A DNA stretch of 8,671 nucleotides from a bacterium (GCA_020626545.1 JAHKZS010000236.1:1-8671); one strand, 5' to 3'. Positions 1 to 5,075 are shown, counted from the first letter of the stretch. Numbers and translations: made by a program. The notes: generated by a model not told the origin, from the letters alone.

Positions 1-347
1 AGTACAAGGTTATTGTGAAGTCAAGCAAAAAGGCTAACACGCTCAAGGTTACGAAGAAAACAAAATCCATCAAGGCTAAGGCGTTGAGGACAAAGGCGCG
101 CACCGTTAAGCCTCTTACAATAAGTAAGGCAAAGGGTGCCTTAACGGTGAAAACAACCTCGGTAAAGCTTGGGAAAAAGAAAATATCAATTAAAAGGTTT
201 AAGTTTACAAGAACCGGTAAGCTCACCGTAAAGAAAGGTAAGTACAGGAAGGGTACGTACAAGATTAAGGTTAGGATCACCGCAAAGGGTAATTTAAATT
301 ATAAAGCTAAGACTATTAATAAAAGTGTTAGTATTATAATAAAATAA
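1..347 (+). CDS. C-terminal end of a Lys-rich surface protein (5' truncated by window edge)
   Basis: The reading frame is open to the left edge (first complete codon at base 3) and ends with TAA at 345-347, so this is the tail of a longer gene. The GTG at 15 is probably only an internal valine. The roughly 115 visible residues are Lys/Thr/Val-rich with alternating beta-strand character, and include segments such as KKANTLKVTKKTKSIKAK and GTYKIKVRITAKGNLNYKAK. This is the pattern of the C-terminal beta-sandwich module found at the end of many large secreted or wall-associated Clostridia proteins, often after Leu-rich or Ig-like repeats. No LPXTG motif or C-terminal membrane anchor is present, so any attachment must come from elsewhere in the protein. 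The next gene starts 22 bases downstream, suggesting one transcript. The module type is recognised from memory; the function of the whole protein cannot be judged from here. Confidence 0.75.
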   Translation, partial: YKVIVKSSKKANTLKVTKKTKSIKAKALRTKARTVKPLTISKAKGALTVKTTSVKLGKKKISIKRFKFTRTGKLTVKKGKYRKGTYKIKVRITAKGNLNYKAKTINKSVSIIIK

Positions 348-369
348 AAACAGAAAGGAAGTTTTTCAA

Positions 370-630
370 TTGATTTCAATAAAAGGACCCGGACTTAAAA
401 TTTTTGCGGCGGTAATCGCTGTAATAGCGTTGGGCTTCGGAGTTTATTCTACGTTTATTAAATCAACAGGCTATGAAACGACAACAGCCACAATCGTATC
501 TATCGAGGAGGACCCCGATTATATTCCCGACGCCGATAATGAAAATGATGTGCAGTATATTACAACAGCTAAATATACCGTTAACGGCAAGGAGTACACT
601 ACAAAGCTGGACACATATGCGCCTGAATAA
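370..630 (+). CDS. DUF3592-like membrane-anchored protein, C-terminally truncated
   Basis: The start is TTG at 370, set by a GAAAGGAAG Shine-Dalgarno site at 353-361 with 8 bases of spacing. The 86-residue product has a short basic N-terminus, one membrane segment (about residues 12-30, FAAVIAVIALGFGVYSTFI), then an extracytoplasmic beta domain with the DUF3592-type pattern TTATIVSIEED...YTVNGKEYTTKLDTYAPE. Family members normally continue after this point with a 'Y.vGd.i.v.Y.P.nP' strand. Here the frame stops at TAA 628-630, right after YAPE, and the following DNA matches a different gene (DUF4956) on the other strand. I therefore read the 3' end as lost at a junction near 615-635, not as a natural stop. 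The gene probably shared a transcript with the surface protein upstream. Function is unknown; the family assignment is moderate. Confidence 0.65.
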   Translation: MISIKGPGLKIFAAVIAVIALGFGVYSTFIKSTGYETTTATIVSIEEDPDYIPDADNENDVQYITTAKYTVNGKEYTTKLDTYAPE

Positions 631-1093
631 CGGACTGGCGGTTTCTCGAAGCGCGGATAATAATGAGCATACGGTTGTCGCTTCTAATAAATCCGAGAAC
701 TAAAAGTACTGCGAATGTTACGATACTTCCGACGCAGGCTACGAGATAATCGCCAACGCCGCAGCATATTCCGACAATAATCGTCCAGAAAATATAAACC
801 GTATCTCTGCTGTCCTTAATCGCCGTTCTGAATCTTACGATAGAAAGCGCGCCGACCATACCGAGCGAAAGAGCGATGTTGTTTCCGATTACGGTCATAA
901 CCGTGCCTGTAAGTACCGTAAGAACTACGAGCGAAGCGTTAAACTTCTTGCTGTAGATAGTGCCTTTGTGCGAAAGGTAATAGGAAAAATAGATAAACGC
1001 TCATAAAACCGCCGCCATAAGTACGTTGAAAATAATTCCCTCGGGAGAAAGCTCGCCTGTGTTTTCGAAAATATTAAACAACTTATCCTTCAT
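605..1093 (-). pseudogene. DUF4956 membrane protein gene, broken by in-frame TGA and 3' truncation
   Basis: Read leftward from ATG at 1093, behind a GGAG Shine-Dalgarno-like site, the frame encodes a DUF4956 protein. The family core is plain: NNIALSLGMVGALSIVRFRTAIKD, then SRDTVYIFWTIIVGICCGVGDYLVA, then SDNRMLIIIRAS. Two lesions are visible. Codon 31 is TGA (1003-1001), inside the first predicted membrane helix (VLMAAVL-stop-AFIYFSYYL). The homologous sequence also ends around codon 155-157; after RASRNRQSVIQA the frame runs antisense into the DUF3592-like gene and stops at TAG 601-599. The first ATG after the TGA is codon 66, which would omit the first two helices. DUF4956 genes commonly sit next to VTC-domain genes, as here (12 bases downstream of the VTC stop). 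The intact form is thought to be a membrane partner of the polymerase. A sequencing error could explain the TGA but not the truncation. Confidence 0.75.
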
Positions 1094-1105
1094 AAATTTA
1101 CTCCT

Positions 1106-1801
1106 TTATAAATGTGTCTGGTAGGCGTTTTGTCTCGCGAGTACATATTTACTTACGGACAATTCGCTCTTGTCTATATTATTAATCAGCCCTCTAATGT
1201 AGCTGAGCAAAAATCCGTTGAACTTAACTTCCAGCACAACGTCGTACGGGTCGAGAACAGGGTTCATATCGAGCTTATCCGAGAATAAATCAAAACTGCT
1301 CTCGGTAGATTCTATCCGACTGTCGAAAGTTACACGGATTTTGTTTTCTTTAGCGATAAACGCCTTGCGGTTGTACTGCACTATCGTTTTGGGACGGTAA
1401 ACTCTTGTCTGCATAAGCGCGTACATTTCCGCGGCGAAGGGGTCTTCGTACTTTAACAGCGGCGAGTAATCGCGCTCAATAAGCCGCTGCGCGTCCTCAC
1501 GGGTGATTCTCAGCGACCGTTTTAACTGCCTGGAGCCCTGCTTTTGTTTAAGCTCAAGCATTGCGAAATCGGCGTTCGGATCGTAGCACCTCAGCCTTAC
1601 TTTTCGCCTTAACTCAACGCCCGCTTGTTTTTCGAAAAAGTCGCCGTCGTAAATCGTGTCGAAATATAAAGAACGGATTAAATATCCGTGTGTCCCGTTA
1701 TGTATGTCCTGCAACATAACTTTCTCGAGTTTATCCGATGTGTTTAAAAATTCCGCTACGCTTATGAGGAACTTTTTTTCTTCGCGAAAAACCTTGTTCA
1801 A
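1106..1801 (-). CDS. VTC-domain protein, predicted polyphosphate polymerase
   Basis: The 231-residue product has the VTC catalytic-tunnel pattern. Visible are basic and acidic motifs REEKKF (6-11), IRSLYFDT (42-49), RRKVRLRCY (65-73), LELKQKQGSRQLKRS (83-96), VQYNRKAF (141-148), RVTFDSRIES (156-165), LEVKF (190-194) and SKY (217-219). In characterised VTC proteins such Lys/Arg/Glu residues line a tunnel that makes polyphosphate from ATP. Length fits a free-standing bacterial VTC domain. I choose the TTG at 1801 because GGGAGGTGAG (1814-1805) lies just upstream; an in-frame ATG at 1840 falls inside the terminator hairpin and lacks a ribosome site. The gene follows a GEMM riboswitch and terminator and is followed after 12 bases by the broken DUF4956 gene. 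The VTC call is firm; polyphosphate synthesis is inferred from the family. Confidence 0.85.
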   Translation of the reverse strand: MNKVFREEKKFLISVAEFLNTSDKLEKVMLQDIHNGTHGYLIRSLYFDTIYDGDFFEKQAGVELRRKVRLRCYDPNADFAMLELKQKQGSRQLKRSLRITREDAQRLIERDYSPLLKYEDPFAAEMYALMQTRVYRPKTIVQYNRKAFIAKENKIRVTFDSRIESTESSFDLFSDKLDMNPVLDPYDVVLEVKFNGFLLSYIRGLINNIDKSELSVSKYVLARQNAYQTHL

Positions 1802-1814
1802 GCTCTCACCTCCC
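1799..1814 (-). promoter_or_regulatory. Ribosome binding site deciding a TTG start for the VTC gene
   Basis: GGGAGGTGAG (1814-1805) precedes TTG (1801-1799) by a few bases. It starts right after the terminator T-tract, so ribosome access depends only on read-through of that terminator. Confidence 0.75.
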
Positions 1815-1856
1815 AAAAAAAGAAAACCGGCCGCGTTCATAAAGAATGCGGCCGGT
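1815..1856 (-). terminator. Intrinsic terminator forming the riboswitch expression platform
   Basis: On the minus strand, ACCGGCCGC (1856-1848) pairs perfectly with GCGGCCGGT (1834-1826). After one A/C mismatch, a 3-bp TTC/GAA extension closes a TTTAT loop. It is followed by TTTCTTTTTT (1825-1815 region). The 5' arm shares the ACCGGC bases with the 3' strand of the upstream GEMM aptamer, so aptamer and terminator should be mutually exclusive. Ligand binding would then favour read-through (an ON switch); this direction is inferred. Confidence 0.88.
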
Positions 1857-1927
1857 CGATCATACGAAAACGCTTAGATACCTAGCTTTGCGCCCCTGCC
1901 TTTCGACAGGTTTGCCTTTGAGTCACC
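1846..1927 (-). ncRNA. GEMM (c-di-GMP-I type) riboswitch aptamer
   Basis: The minus-strand RNA contains the GEMM core. GGCAAACC leads into a 6-bp stem CCUGUC/GGCAGG capped by a GAAA tetraloop (1910-1895), followed by GGCGCAAAGC. A second helix then carries CUAAG (1877-1873) and UAUGA (1864-1860), matching an 11-nt tetraloop receptor (UCUAAG/UAUGA, a covariant form of CCUAAG/UAUGG), closed by GCG-UUUU-CGU. The 3' strand AUGAUCGACCGGC resembles the family's conserved end. The outermost P1 helix is weak in my hand fold. A terminator follows immediately and the regulated gene is a VTC-domain protein. GEMM RNAs sense c-di-GMP or, in a subset, 3',3'-cGAMP. Which one applies is not settled by sequence alone. 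Confidence 0.85.
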
Positions 1928-1957
1928 ATTATAGTATATTTTTCACGGGCTTGTCAA
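1928..1957 (-). promoter_or_regulatory. Sigma-A promoter of the riboswitch-VTC transcript
   Basis: Minus strand: -35 TTGACA (1957-1952), 18-bp spacer, -10 TATAAT (1933-1928). Transcription should begin near 1921-1924, directly at the 5' end of the GEMM aptamer. Confidence 0.85.
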
Positions 1958-2108
1958 TGTCCGAAATGCCGAAAAAATCGGCGCTTATACCGATATTTAT
2001 ATGATTATCTCTTAAAAAGTATGACAATAAAGTTCCTGTGCCGTATGTGAAAGGAAAAACACCTGCGCGAACGTGATAATTACACACATAAGGTTTATTG
2101 AGCTGTAA
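1958..2108. other. Intergenic stretch without a supportable gene
   Basis: No convincing coding region lies here. A leftward 73-codon frame (2150-1929) runs through the VTC promoter, has no ribosome site and resembles no family I know. Rightward frames are interrupted by frequent stops. Together with the remnant at 2109-2216 this makes a roughly 280-base gene-poor gap between the two transcription units. Confidence 0.5.
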
Positions 2109-2216
2109 ATATTTTACAAGATTACTTTTATCGGTAAATCCGAAAAACAACCTATAGAGGATTTTCTAAACGCGGCGAAAGGAGTAAGTAAAATCTTCAA
2201 AGCCGAAATATTGTAG
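2109..2216 (+). pseudogene. Short remnant similar to the N-terminus of the 5126 membrane protein
   Basis: A 35-codon stretch open between TAA (2106-2108) and TAG (2214-2216) has no start codon or ribosome site. Its last 17 residues, FLNAAKGVSKIFKAEIL, align with residues 3-19 of the membrane protein at 5126, FNNASKGIKKIFTAEVL: 11 of 17 are identical and most others conservative. The stop falls exactly where the first membrane helix would begin. The DNA differs at many third codon positions, so this is a diverged homologue, not a recent copy. I read it as the debris of a second family member. The match is short, so chance cannot be fully excluded. Confidence 0.4.
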
Positions 2217-2248
2217 TTATGAAAAAAATAAAAATTGTAATAAAAGTA

Positions 2249-2277
2249 TTGACAAGTAACTTGTAATGTGTTATATT
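2249..2277 (+). promoter_or_regulatory. Promoter of the NAD(P)-binding protein gene
   Basis: -35 TTGACA (2249-2254), 17-bp spacer, -10 TATATT (2272-2277). The start of transcription should lie near 2284. A small hairpin GCAAGA/TCTTGC (2284-2289 with 2303-2308) would then cap the 5' end of the mRNA. A GGAGG ribosome site at 2331-2335 serves the ATG at 2344. Confidence 0.85.
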
Positions 2278-2283
2278 ACAAGT
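2259..2283 (+). promoter_or_regulatory. Palindromic operator O1 (predicted Rrf2 site)
   Basis: Perfect inverted repeat ACTTGTAAT-N7-ATTACAAGT covering the 3' part of the spacer and the whole -10 box. A near-copy sits at 3024-3048 in the same position relative to its own promoter. Placement over the -10 implies repression. Assignment to the Rrf2 protein encoded between the two controlled units is inferred. Confidence 0.75.
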
Positions 2284-2343
2284 GCAAGATAAATAGAATA
2301 ACTCTTGCGGATATAAAAAATTTATTTTCAGGAGGACTTTATT

Positions 2344-2976
2344 ATGAAAATCGCAGTAGTAGCGGCAAACGGCAGAGTATCACAAAAGGTTATCGAGGAA
2401 GCAATCGGACGAGGCTTCGAAGTAAAGGCGTTCGGTCGCGGATCGGAGAACAAAACTATCGCTAAAGACTATGTTCAGAAAGATATTATGGATTTAACAA
2501 AAGAGGACTTAGCGGGGTTCGACGCGGTAGTTGACGGTTTCGGCGCATGGAAAGATGAGGAACAACCTATGCACGTAACAACATCTCAGCACCTTTGCGA
2601 TATTCTTTCGGGAACAGATACACGTCTTGTTATAGTAGGCGGAGCAGGAAGCCTTTATGTTAACCCCGAGCATACTATACAGGTAAAGGACGGCGCTGAT
2701 TTCCCCGCAATCTTTATGCCTCTCGCAAACGCTATGGGTGAGGAGCTTGACGAACTCAGAAAACGCTCCGACGTCAACTGGACATTTATAAGCCCCGCGG
2801 GCGACTTCCAAGCTGACGGCGAACGCACCGGAAAATATATCCTCGGCGGAGAAGAACTCGTACTTAACTCCAAGGGTGAGAGCGTTATAAGCTACGCCGA
2901 TTACGCGATCGCTATGGTTGACGAAATCGAAAAAGGCAACCATATTAAAGAGCGAATTTCCGTAGTAAGCGAATAA
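2344..2976 (+). CDS. NAD(P)-binding (NmrA/YwnB-like SDR) protein
   Basis: This 210-residue Rossmann-fold protein belongs to the atypical short-chain dehydrogenase group that includes B. subtilis YwnB. The N-terminal MKIAVVAANGRVSQKVIEEAIGRGFEVKAFGR (strand 1, nucleotide loop, helix, strand 2) is a variant of the usual G-A-T-G-x-x-G loop, here A-A-N-G-R-V-S. Later blocks fit the family: DFAVVDGFGAW-like strand around 58-68, RLVIVGGAGSLYV (about 94-106), and DVNWTFISPAGDF (about 143-155). It lacks the YxxxK pair of classical SDRs, as expected for NmrA-like proteins, many of which sense redox cofactor or reduce quinones. The ATG follows GGAGG with 8 bases of spacing. Its promoter carries the same palindrome as that of the downstream rrf2 gene, matching the known ywnA-ywnB pairing in Bacillus. 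Substrate unknown. Confidence 0.85.
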   Translation: MKIAVVAANGRVSQKVIEEAIGRGFEVKAFGRGSENKTIAKDYVQKDIMDLTKEDLAGFDAVVDGFGAWKDEEQPMHVTTSQHLCDILSGTDTRLVIVGGAGSLYVNPEHTIQVKDGADFPAIFMPLANAMGEELDELRKRSDVNWTFISPAGDFQADGERTGKYILGGEELVLNSKGESVISYADYAIAMVDEIEKGNHIKERISVVSE

Positions 2977-2985
2977 TTTAATAGT

Positions 2986-3013
2986 TACAAGGGCGGGATT
3001 TTCCGCCCTTGTA
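2986..3013 (+). terminator. Strong hairpin, possible weak terminator after the YwnB-like gene
   Basis: An 11-bp perfect stem, TACAAGGGCGG (2986-2996) with CCGCCCTTGTA (3003-3013), encloses the loop GATTTT. No T-tract follows; the next bases are the -35 box of the rrf2 promoter. It may reduce read-through or protect the mRNA 3' end, but it is not a textbook terminator. Confidence 0.5.
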
Positions 3014-3042
3014 TTGATAAGAAAGTTGTAATATGTTATATT
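3014..3042 (+). promoter_or_regulatory. Promoter of the rrf2 operon
   Basis: -35 TTGATA (3014-3019), 17-bp spacer, -10 TATATT (3037-3042). The -10 and spacer length are identical to the promoter at 2249; the weaker -35 suggests lower unrepressed output. Confidence 0.8.
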
Positions 3043-3048
3043 ATAAGT
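3024..3048 (+). promoter_or_regulatory. Palindromic operator O2 (predicted autoregulatory Rrf2 site)
   Basis: AGTTGTAAT-N7-ATTATAAGT. It differs from O1 at one base in each arm and one in the spacer. It begins 13 bases before the -10, exactly as O1 does. A protein covering it would block transcription of its own gene; this is inferred from position. Confidence 0.75.
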
Positions 3049-3074
3049 AATCTAAAAATAAAGAGGGATTACTA

Positions 3075-3515
3075 ATGCAGATAACAAGTAAATTTACTAT
3101 AGGTGTCCATACTATAGCCTGTATCGATTGCTTTAAGGACGACTATAAGGTTACCAGTAATTTCATAGCCGATAGCACAGGCGTAAACCCTGTCATTATC
3201 CGAGGCGTTATTTCTCAGCTAAAGGAAGCGGGAATTTTAAACTCACGGCAGGGCGCAAGCGGAATAACGCTCGCAAAACCGCTCGATAAAATCAGCTTTT
3301 ACGATATTTACGAAGCTGTCGACAGCGTAAAGGACGAGGGCTTATTTCATTTCCACGAACACCCGAATCCCGATTGTCCCGTCGGAAGAAATATCCATAA
3401 AGCAACAGATTCCCGCCTAAAGCATATTCAGGACACTATGGAAAACGAGCTGAAAAAGATTAAACTCAGCGACGTTATCGAGGATGTTCGAAAAGAGATT
3501 GAGGCACAAGCTTAA
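3075..3515 (+). CDS. Rrf2-family transcriptional regulator, YwnA-like
   Basis: The 146-residue protein is a full-length Rrf2 winged-helix regulator. Residues 1-65 form the DNA-binding domain: SKFTIGVHTI, then the recognition part TSNFIADSTGVNPVIIRGVISQLKEAGIL, then a wing with GASGITL. The dimer helix and the YwnA-type signature HEHPNPDCPVGRNI follow (about 94-107). IscR-type members bind [2Fe-2S] through three closely spaced Cys; here that region has only Cys101, so an iron-sulfur cluster is unlikely. Cys16, Cys19 and Cys101 remain possible thiol sensors. The ATG follows AGAGGG. The gene ends in TAATG, overlapping the next start by one base, so translation is coupled. Paired operators before this gene and before the YwnB-like gene suggest autorepression plus control of the oxidoreductase. 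Confidence 0.9.
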   Translation: MQITSKFTIGVHTIACIDCFKDDYKVTSNFIADSTGVNPVIIRGVISQLKEAGILNSRQGASGITLAKPLDKISFYDIYEAVDSVKDEGLFHFHEHPNPDCPVGRNIHKATDSRLKHIQDTMENELKKIKLSDVIEDVRKEIEAQA

Positions 3516-4138
3516 TGAAAAACTATTTAGAATTTATCGTAAAAGATATACACCGCACAATTACCGCGACCGTAGACGATAACGGTTTACCCGTAACATG
3601 CGCTATAGATATGATGGATTTCGACGATAATTCTCTTTATTTTCTTACCGCCAAGGGCAAGAACTTTTACGACCGCCTTATAAAGAGAAATTTTCTCGCC
3701 TTTACCGCTATGAAGGGCGAGGATACTATGACGAGTGTAGCGGTTTCCGTAAGGGGAAAGGTTAGAGAGCTCGGGTTCGATAAAATTCCCGAATTATTTG
3801 ATAAGAATCCATATATGTACGAAATCTATCCGACTGAGGATAGCCGCCGCGCTTTAACTGTGTTTCAGATTTACGAGGGCAGCGGCGAGTGGTTTGATTT
3901 AAGTAAAAAGCCTATCGAACGCGCGAGCTTTACTTTCGGAAAACCCAAAACTGTTGAAGCGCGGTCAGGCTATTTTATAAACGATAATTGTATTGGATGT
4001 AAAAGCTGTCTTGAGGTTTGTCCGCAATCCTGTATAGATTTTTCCGATACACCCGCGGTTATAAACGACAGTAATTGCCTGCATTGCGGAAACTGTTATA
4101 CCGCTTGTTTACACGAAGCGGTCGAAAGAAAAGAGTGA
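3515..4138 (+). CDS. FMN split-barrel (PNPOx-like) protein with C-terminal 2[4Fe-4S] ferredoxin domain
   Basis: A 207-residue fusion. Residues 1-140 show the pyridoxamine-phosphate-oxidase-like split barrel: DIHRTITATVDDNGLPVTCAID, SLYFLTAKGKNFYDRL, then TSVAVSVRGKVREL, a fold that usually binds FMN or another flavin. A short linker leads to two ferredoxin motifs. Cys159, 162, 165 and 169 (CIGCKSCLEVCP) and Cys188, 191, 194 and 198 (CLHCGNCYTAC) each have CxxCxxCxxxC spacing, for two [4Fe-4S] clusters. Cys173 is extra. The design suggests electron transfer between clusters and flavin in the cytoplasm. The start shares one base with the rrf2 stop and the sirtuin begins 4 bases after its TGA, so the three genes form one operon. 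Donor, acceptor and substrate are unknown. Confidence 0.85.
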   Translation: MKNYLEFIVKDIHRTITATVDDNGLPVTCAIDMMDFDDNSLYFLTAKGKNFYDRLIKRNFLAFTAMKGEDTMTSVAVSVRGKVRELGFDKIPELFDKNPYMYEIYPTEDSRRALTVFQIYEGSGEWFDLSKKPIERASFTFGKPKTVEARSGYFINDNCIGCKSCLEVCPQSCIDFSDTPAVINDSNCLHCGNCYTACLHEAVERKE

Positions 4139-4142
4139 AAGT

Positions 4143-5006
4143 ATGAAACTTATAAAAACTCACGAAGATTATAATACTCAGATTAATAAACTTAAAGAAG
4201 CCTTAAATACCGCCGACGCGATACTTATCGGAGCGGGCGCGGGTATGTCCACATCAGCGGGACTTACTTATTCGGGAGAACGTTTCTATAAGCATTTTTC
4301 CGATTTTGCCGAAAAATACGGTATAACAGATATGTACTCGGGAGGCTTCTATCCGTTCCCGTCGGACGAGGTTTTCTGGGCATGGTGGTCGAGGCACATC
4401 TACTTTAACCGCTATGGCGTAAAGGCGGGTAAGCCTTATACCGATTTGTACGAACTGGTTCGGGATAAAAACTATTTTGTCCTTACGACTAATGTAGACC
4501 ATCAATTTCAGCTCGCGGGCTTCGATAAAAAACGTCTTTTCTATACCCAGGGCGACTACGGACTTTTCCAATGCTCCGTACCTTGCCATAATAAAACCTA
4601 CGATAACGAGGATGTCGTCACCGATATGGTCGCCCGCCAGGAAGATATGAAAATCCCGAGTGAGCTTATACCTAAATGTCCCGTGTGCGGGAAGAATATG
4701 ACCATTAATCTTAGGTGTGACGATAAATTCGTCGAGGACGAGGGTTGGCATAAAGCTAACGAGCGTTACGAAAATTTCCTGAAAGAGTATAAGGACAAGA
4801 AAATTCTGCTCTTAGAGCTCGGTGTAGGAGGCAATACTCCTGTTATAATTAAGTATCCGTTCTGGAGAATAACGCTTATGAATGAGAACGCGACTTACGC
4901 CTGTATTAACCTTGGCGAAAGTGTTTGTCCCGAAGATATAGAGAATCGCTCGATATGTGTCGACGAGGATATAAGTAAGGTTATTAAAGACATAATTTCA
5001 GGCTAA
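4143..5006 (+). CDS. SirTM-type (class M) sirtuin, predicted protein ADP-ribosyltransferase
   Basis: The 287-residue protein is a Sir2 Rossmann-fold enzyme close to the macrodomain-associated class M. Visible are the NAD-binding GAGAGMSTSAGL (30-41), the class-specific DMYSGGFYPF (63-72) and FWAWWSRHI (78-86), TTNVDH (115-120) and YTQGDYGLFQC (134-144). A structural zinc site is formed by Cys144, Cys148, Cys179 and Cys182. LELGVGGNTPVIIKYPFW lies toward the end. The position normally held by the sirtuin catalytic His is Gln136, with Asn117 conserved. In studied SirTMs this pattern goes with NAD-dependent ADP-ribosylation of a lipoyl-carrier protein instead of deacetylation. Known SirTM operons also encode a macrodomain hydrolase, GcvH-L and LplA2; none occurs here. 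Instead it ends an Rrf2 operon after a flavin/Fe-S protein. Activity and target are inferred. Confidence 0.88.
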   Translation: MKLIKTHEDYNTQINKLKEALNTADAILIGAGAGMSTSAGLTYSGERFYKHFSDFAEKYGITDMYSGGFYPFPSDEVFWAWWSRHIYFNRYGVKAGKPYTDLYELVRDKNYFVLTTNVDHQFQLAGFDKKRLFYTQGDYGLFQCSVPCHNKTYDNEDVVTDMVARQEDMKIPSELIPKCPVCGKNMTINLRCDDKFVEDEGWHKANERYENFLKEYKDKKILLLELGVGGNTPVIIKYPFWRITLMNENATYACINLGESVCPEDIENRSICVDEDISKVIKDIISG

Positions 5007-5046
5007 ACTGTATCAAAAGCGTAACTTTTAATTTTTGAAAAAACCC

Positions 5047-5075
5047 TTGAAAAACTTCTTTGGTTAAGATATAAT
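5047..5075 (+). promoter_or_regulatory. Promoter of the six-helix membrane protein gene
   Basis: -35 TTGAAA (5047-5052), 17-bp spacer, -10 TATAAT (5070-5075). The leader of about 44 bases holds a small CGGC/GCCG hairpin and an AAGGAGA ribosome site before the ATG at 5126. No clear terminator separates it from the sirtuin stop at 5006, so some read-through is possible. Confidence 0.8.

Noticed and set aside
599..898. A free-standing 99-residue gene on the minus strand
   Set aside because: It starts mid-domain at an internal Met with no ribosome site and continues upstream in the same frame to the ATG at 1093. It is the 3' part of the broken DUF4956 gene.
1001..1003. TGA read as Trp (code 4/25) or as selenocysteine
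   Set aside because: Trp in the neighbouring intact genes is TGG, and the 3515-4138 gene ends naturally with TGA. No stem-loop resembling a bacterial SECIS follows the TGA, and the position is inside a membrane helix.
1802..1840. N-terminal extension of the VTC protein from ATG 1840
   Set aside because: That ATG lies in the loop side of the riboswitch terminator and the extension would be encoded by the stem and T-tract. The TTG at 1801 has the ribosome site.
1929..2150. Leftward 73-codon frame
   Set aside because: It runs through the VTC promoter, lacks a ribosome site and resembles no protein family I recognise.
3075..3515. IscR-type [2Fe-2S] regulator
   Set aside because: The three clustered Cys of IscR are missing; only Cys101 lies in that region and the PNPDCPVGRNI block matches YwnA-like members.
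4254..4751. Leftward 165-codon frame opposite the sirtuin gene
   Set aside because: It is a shadow of a conserved gene with full family motifs, and has no independent ribosome site or promoter.
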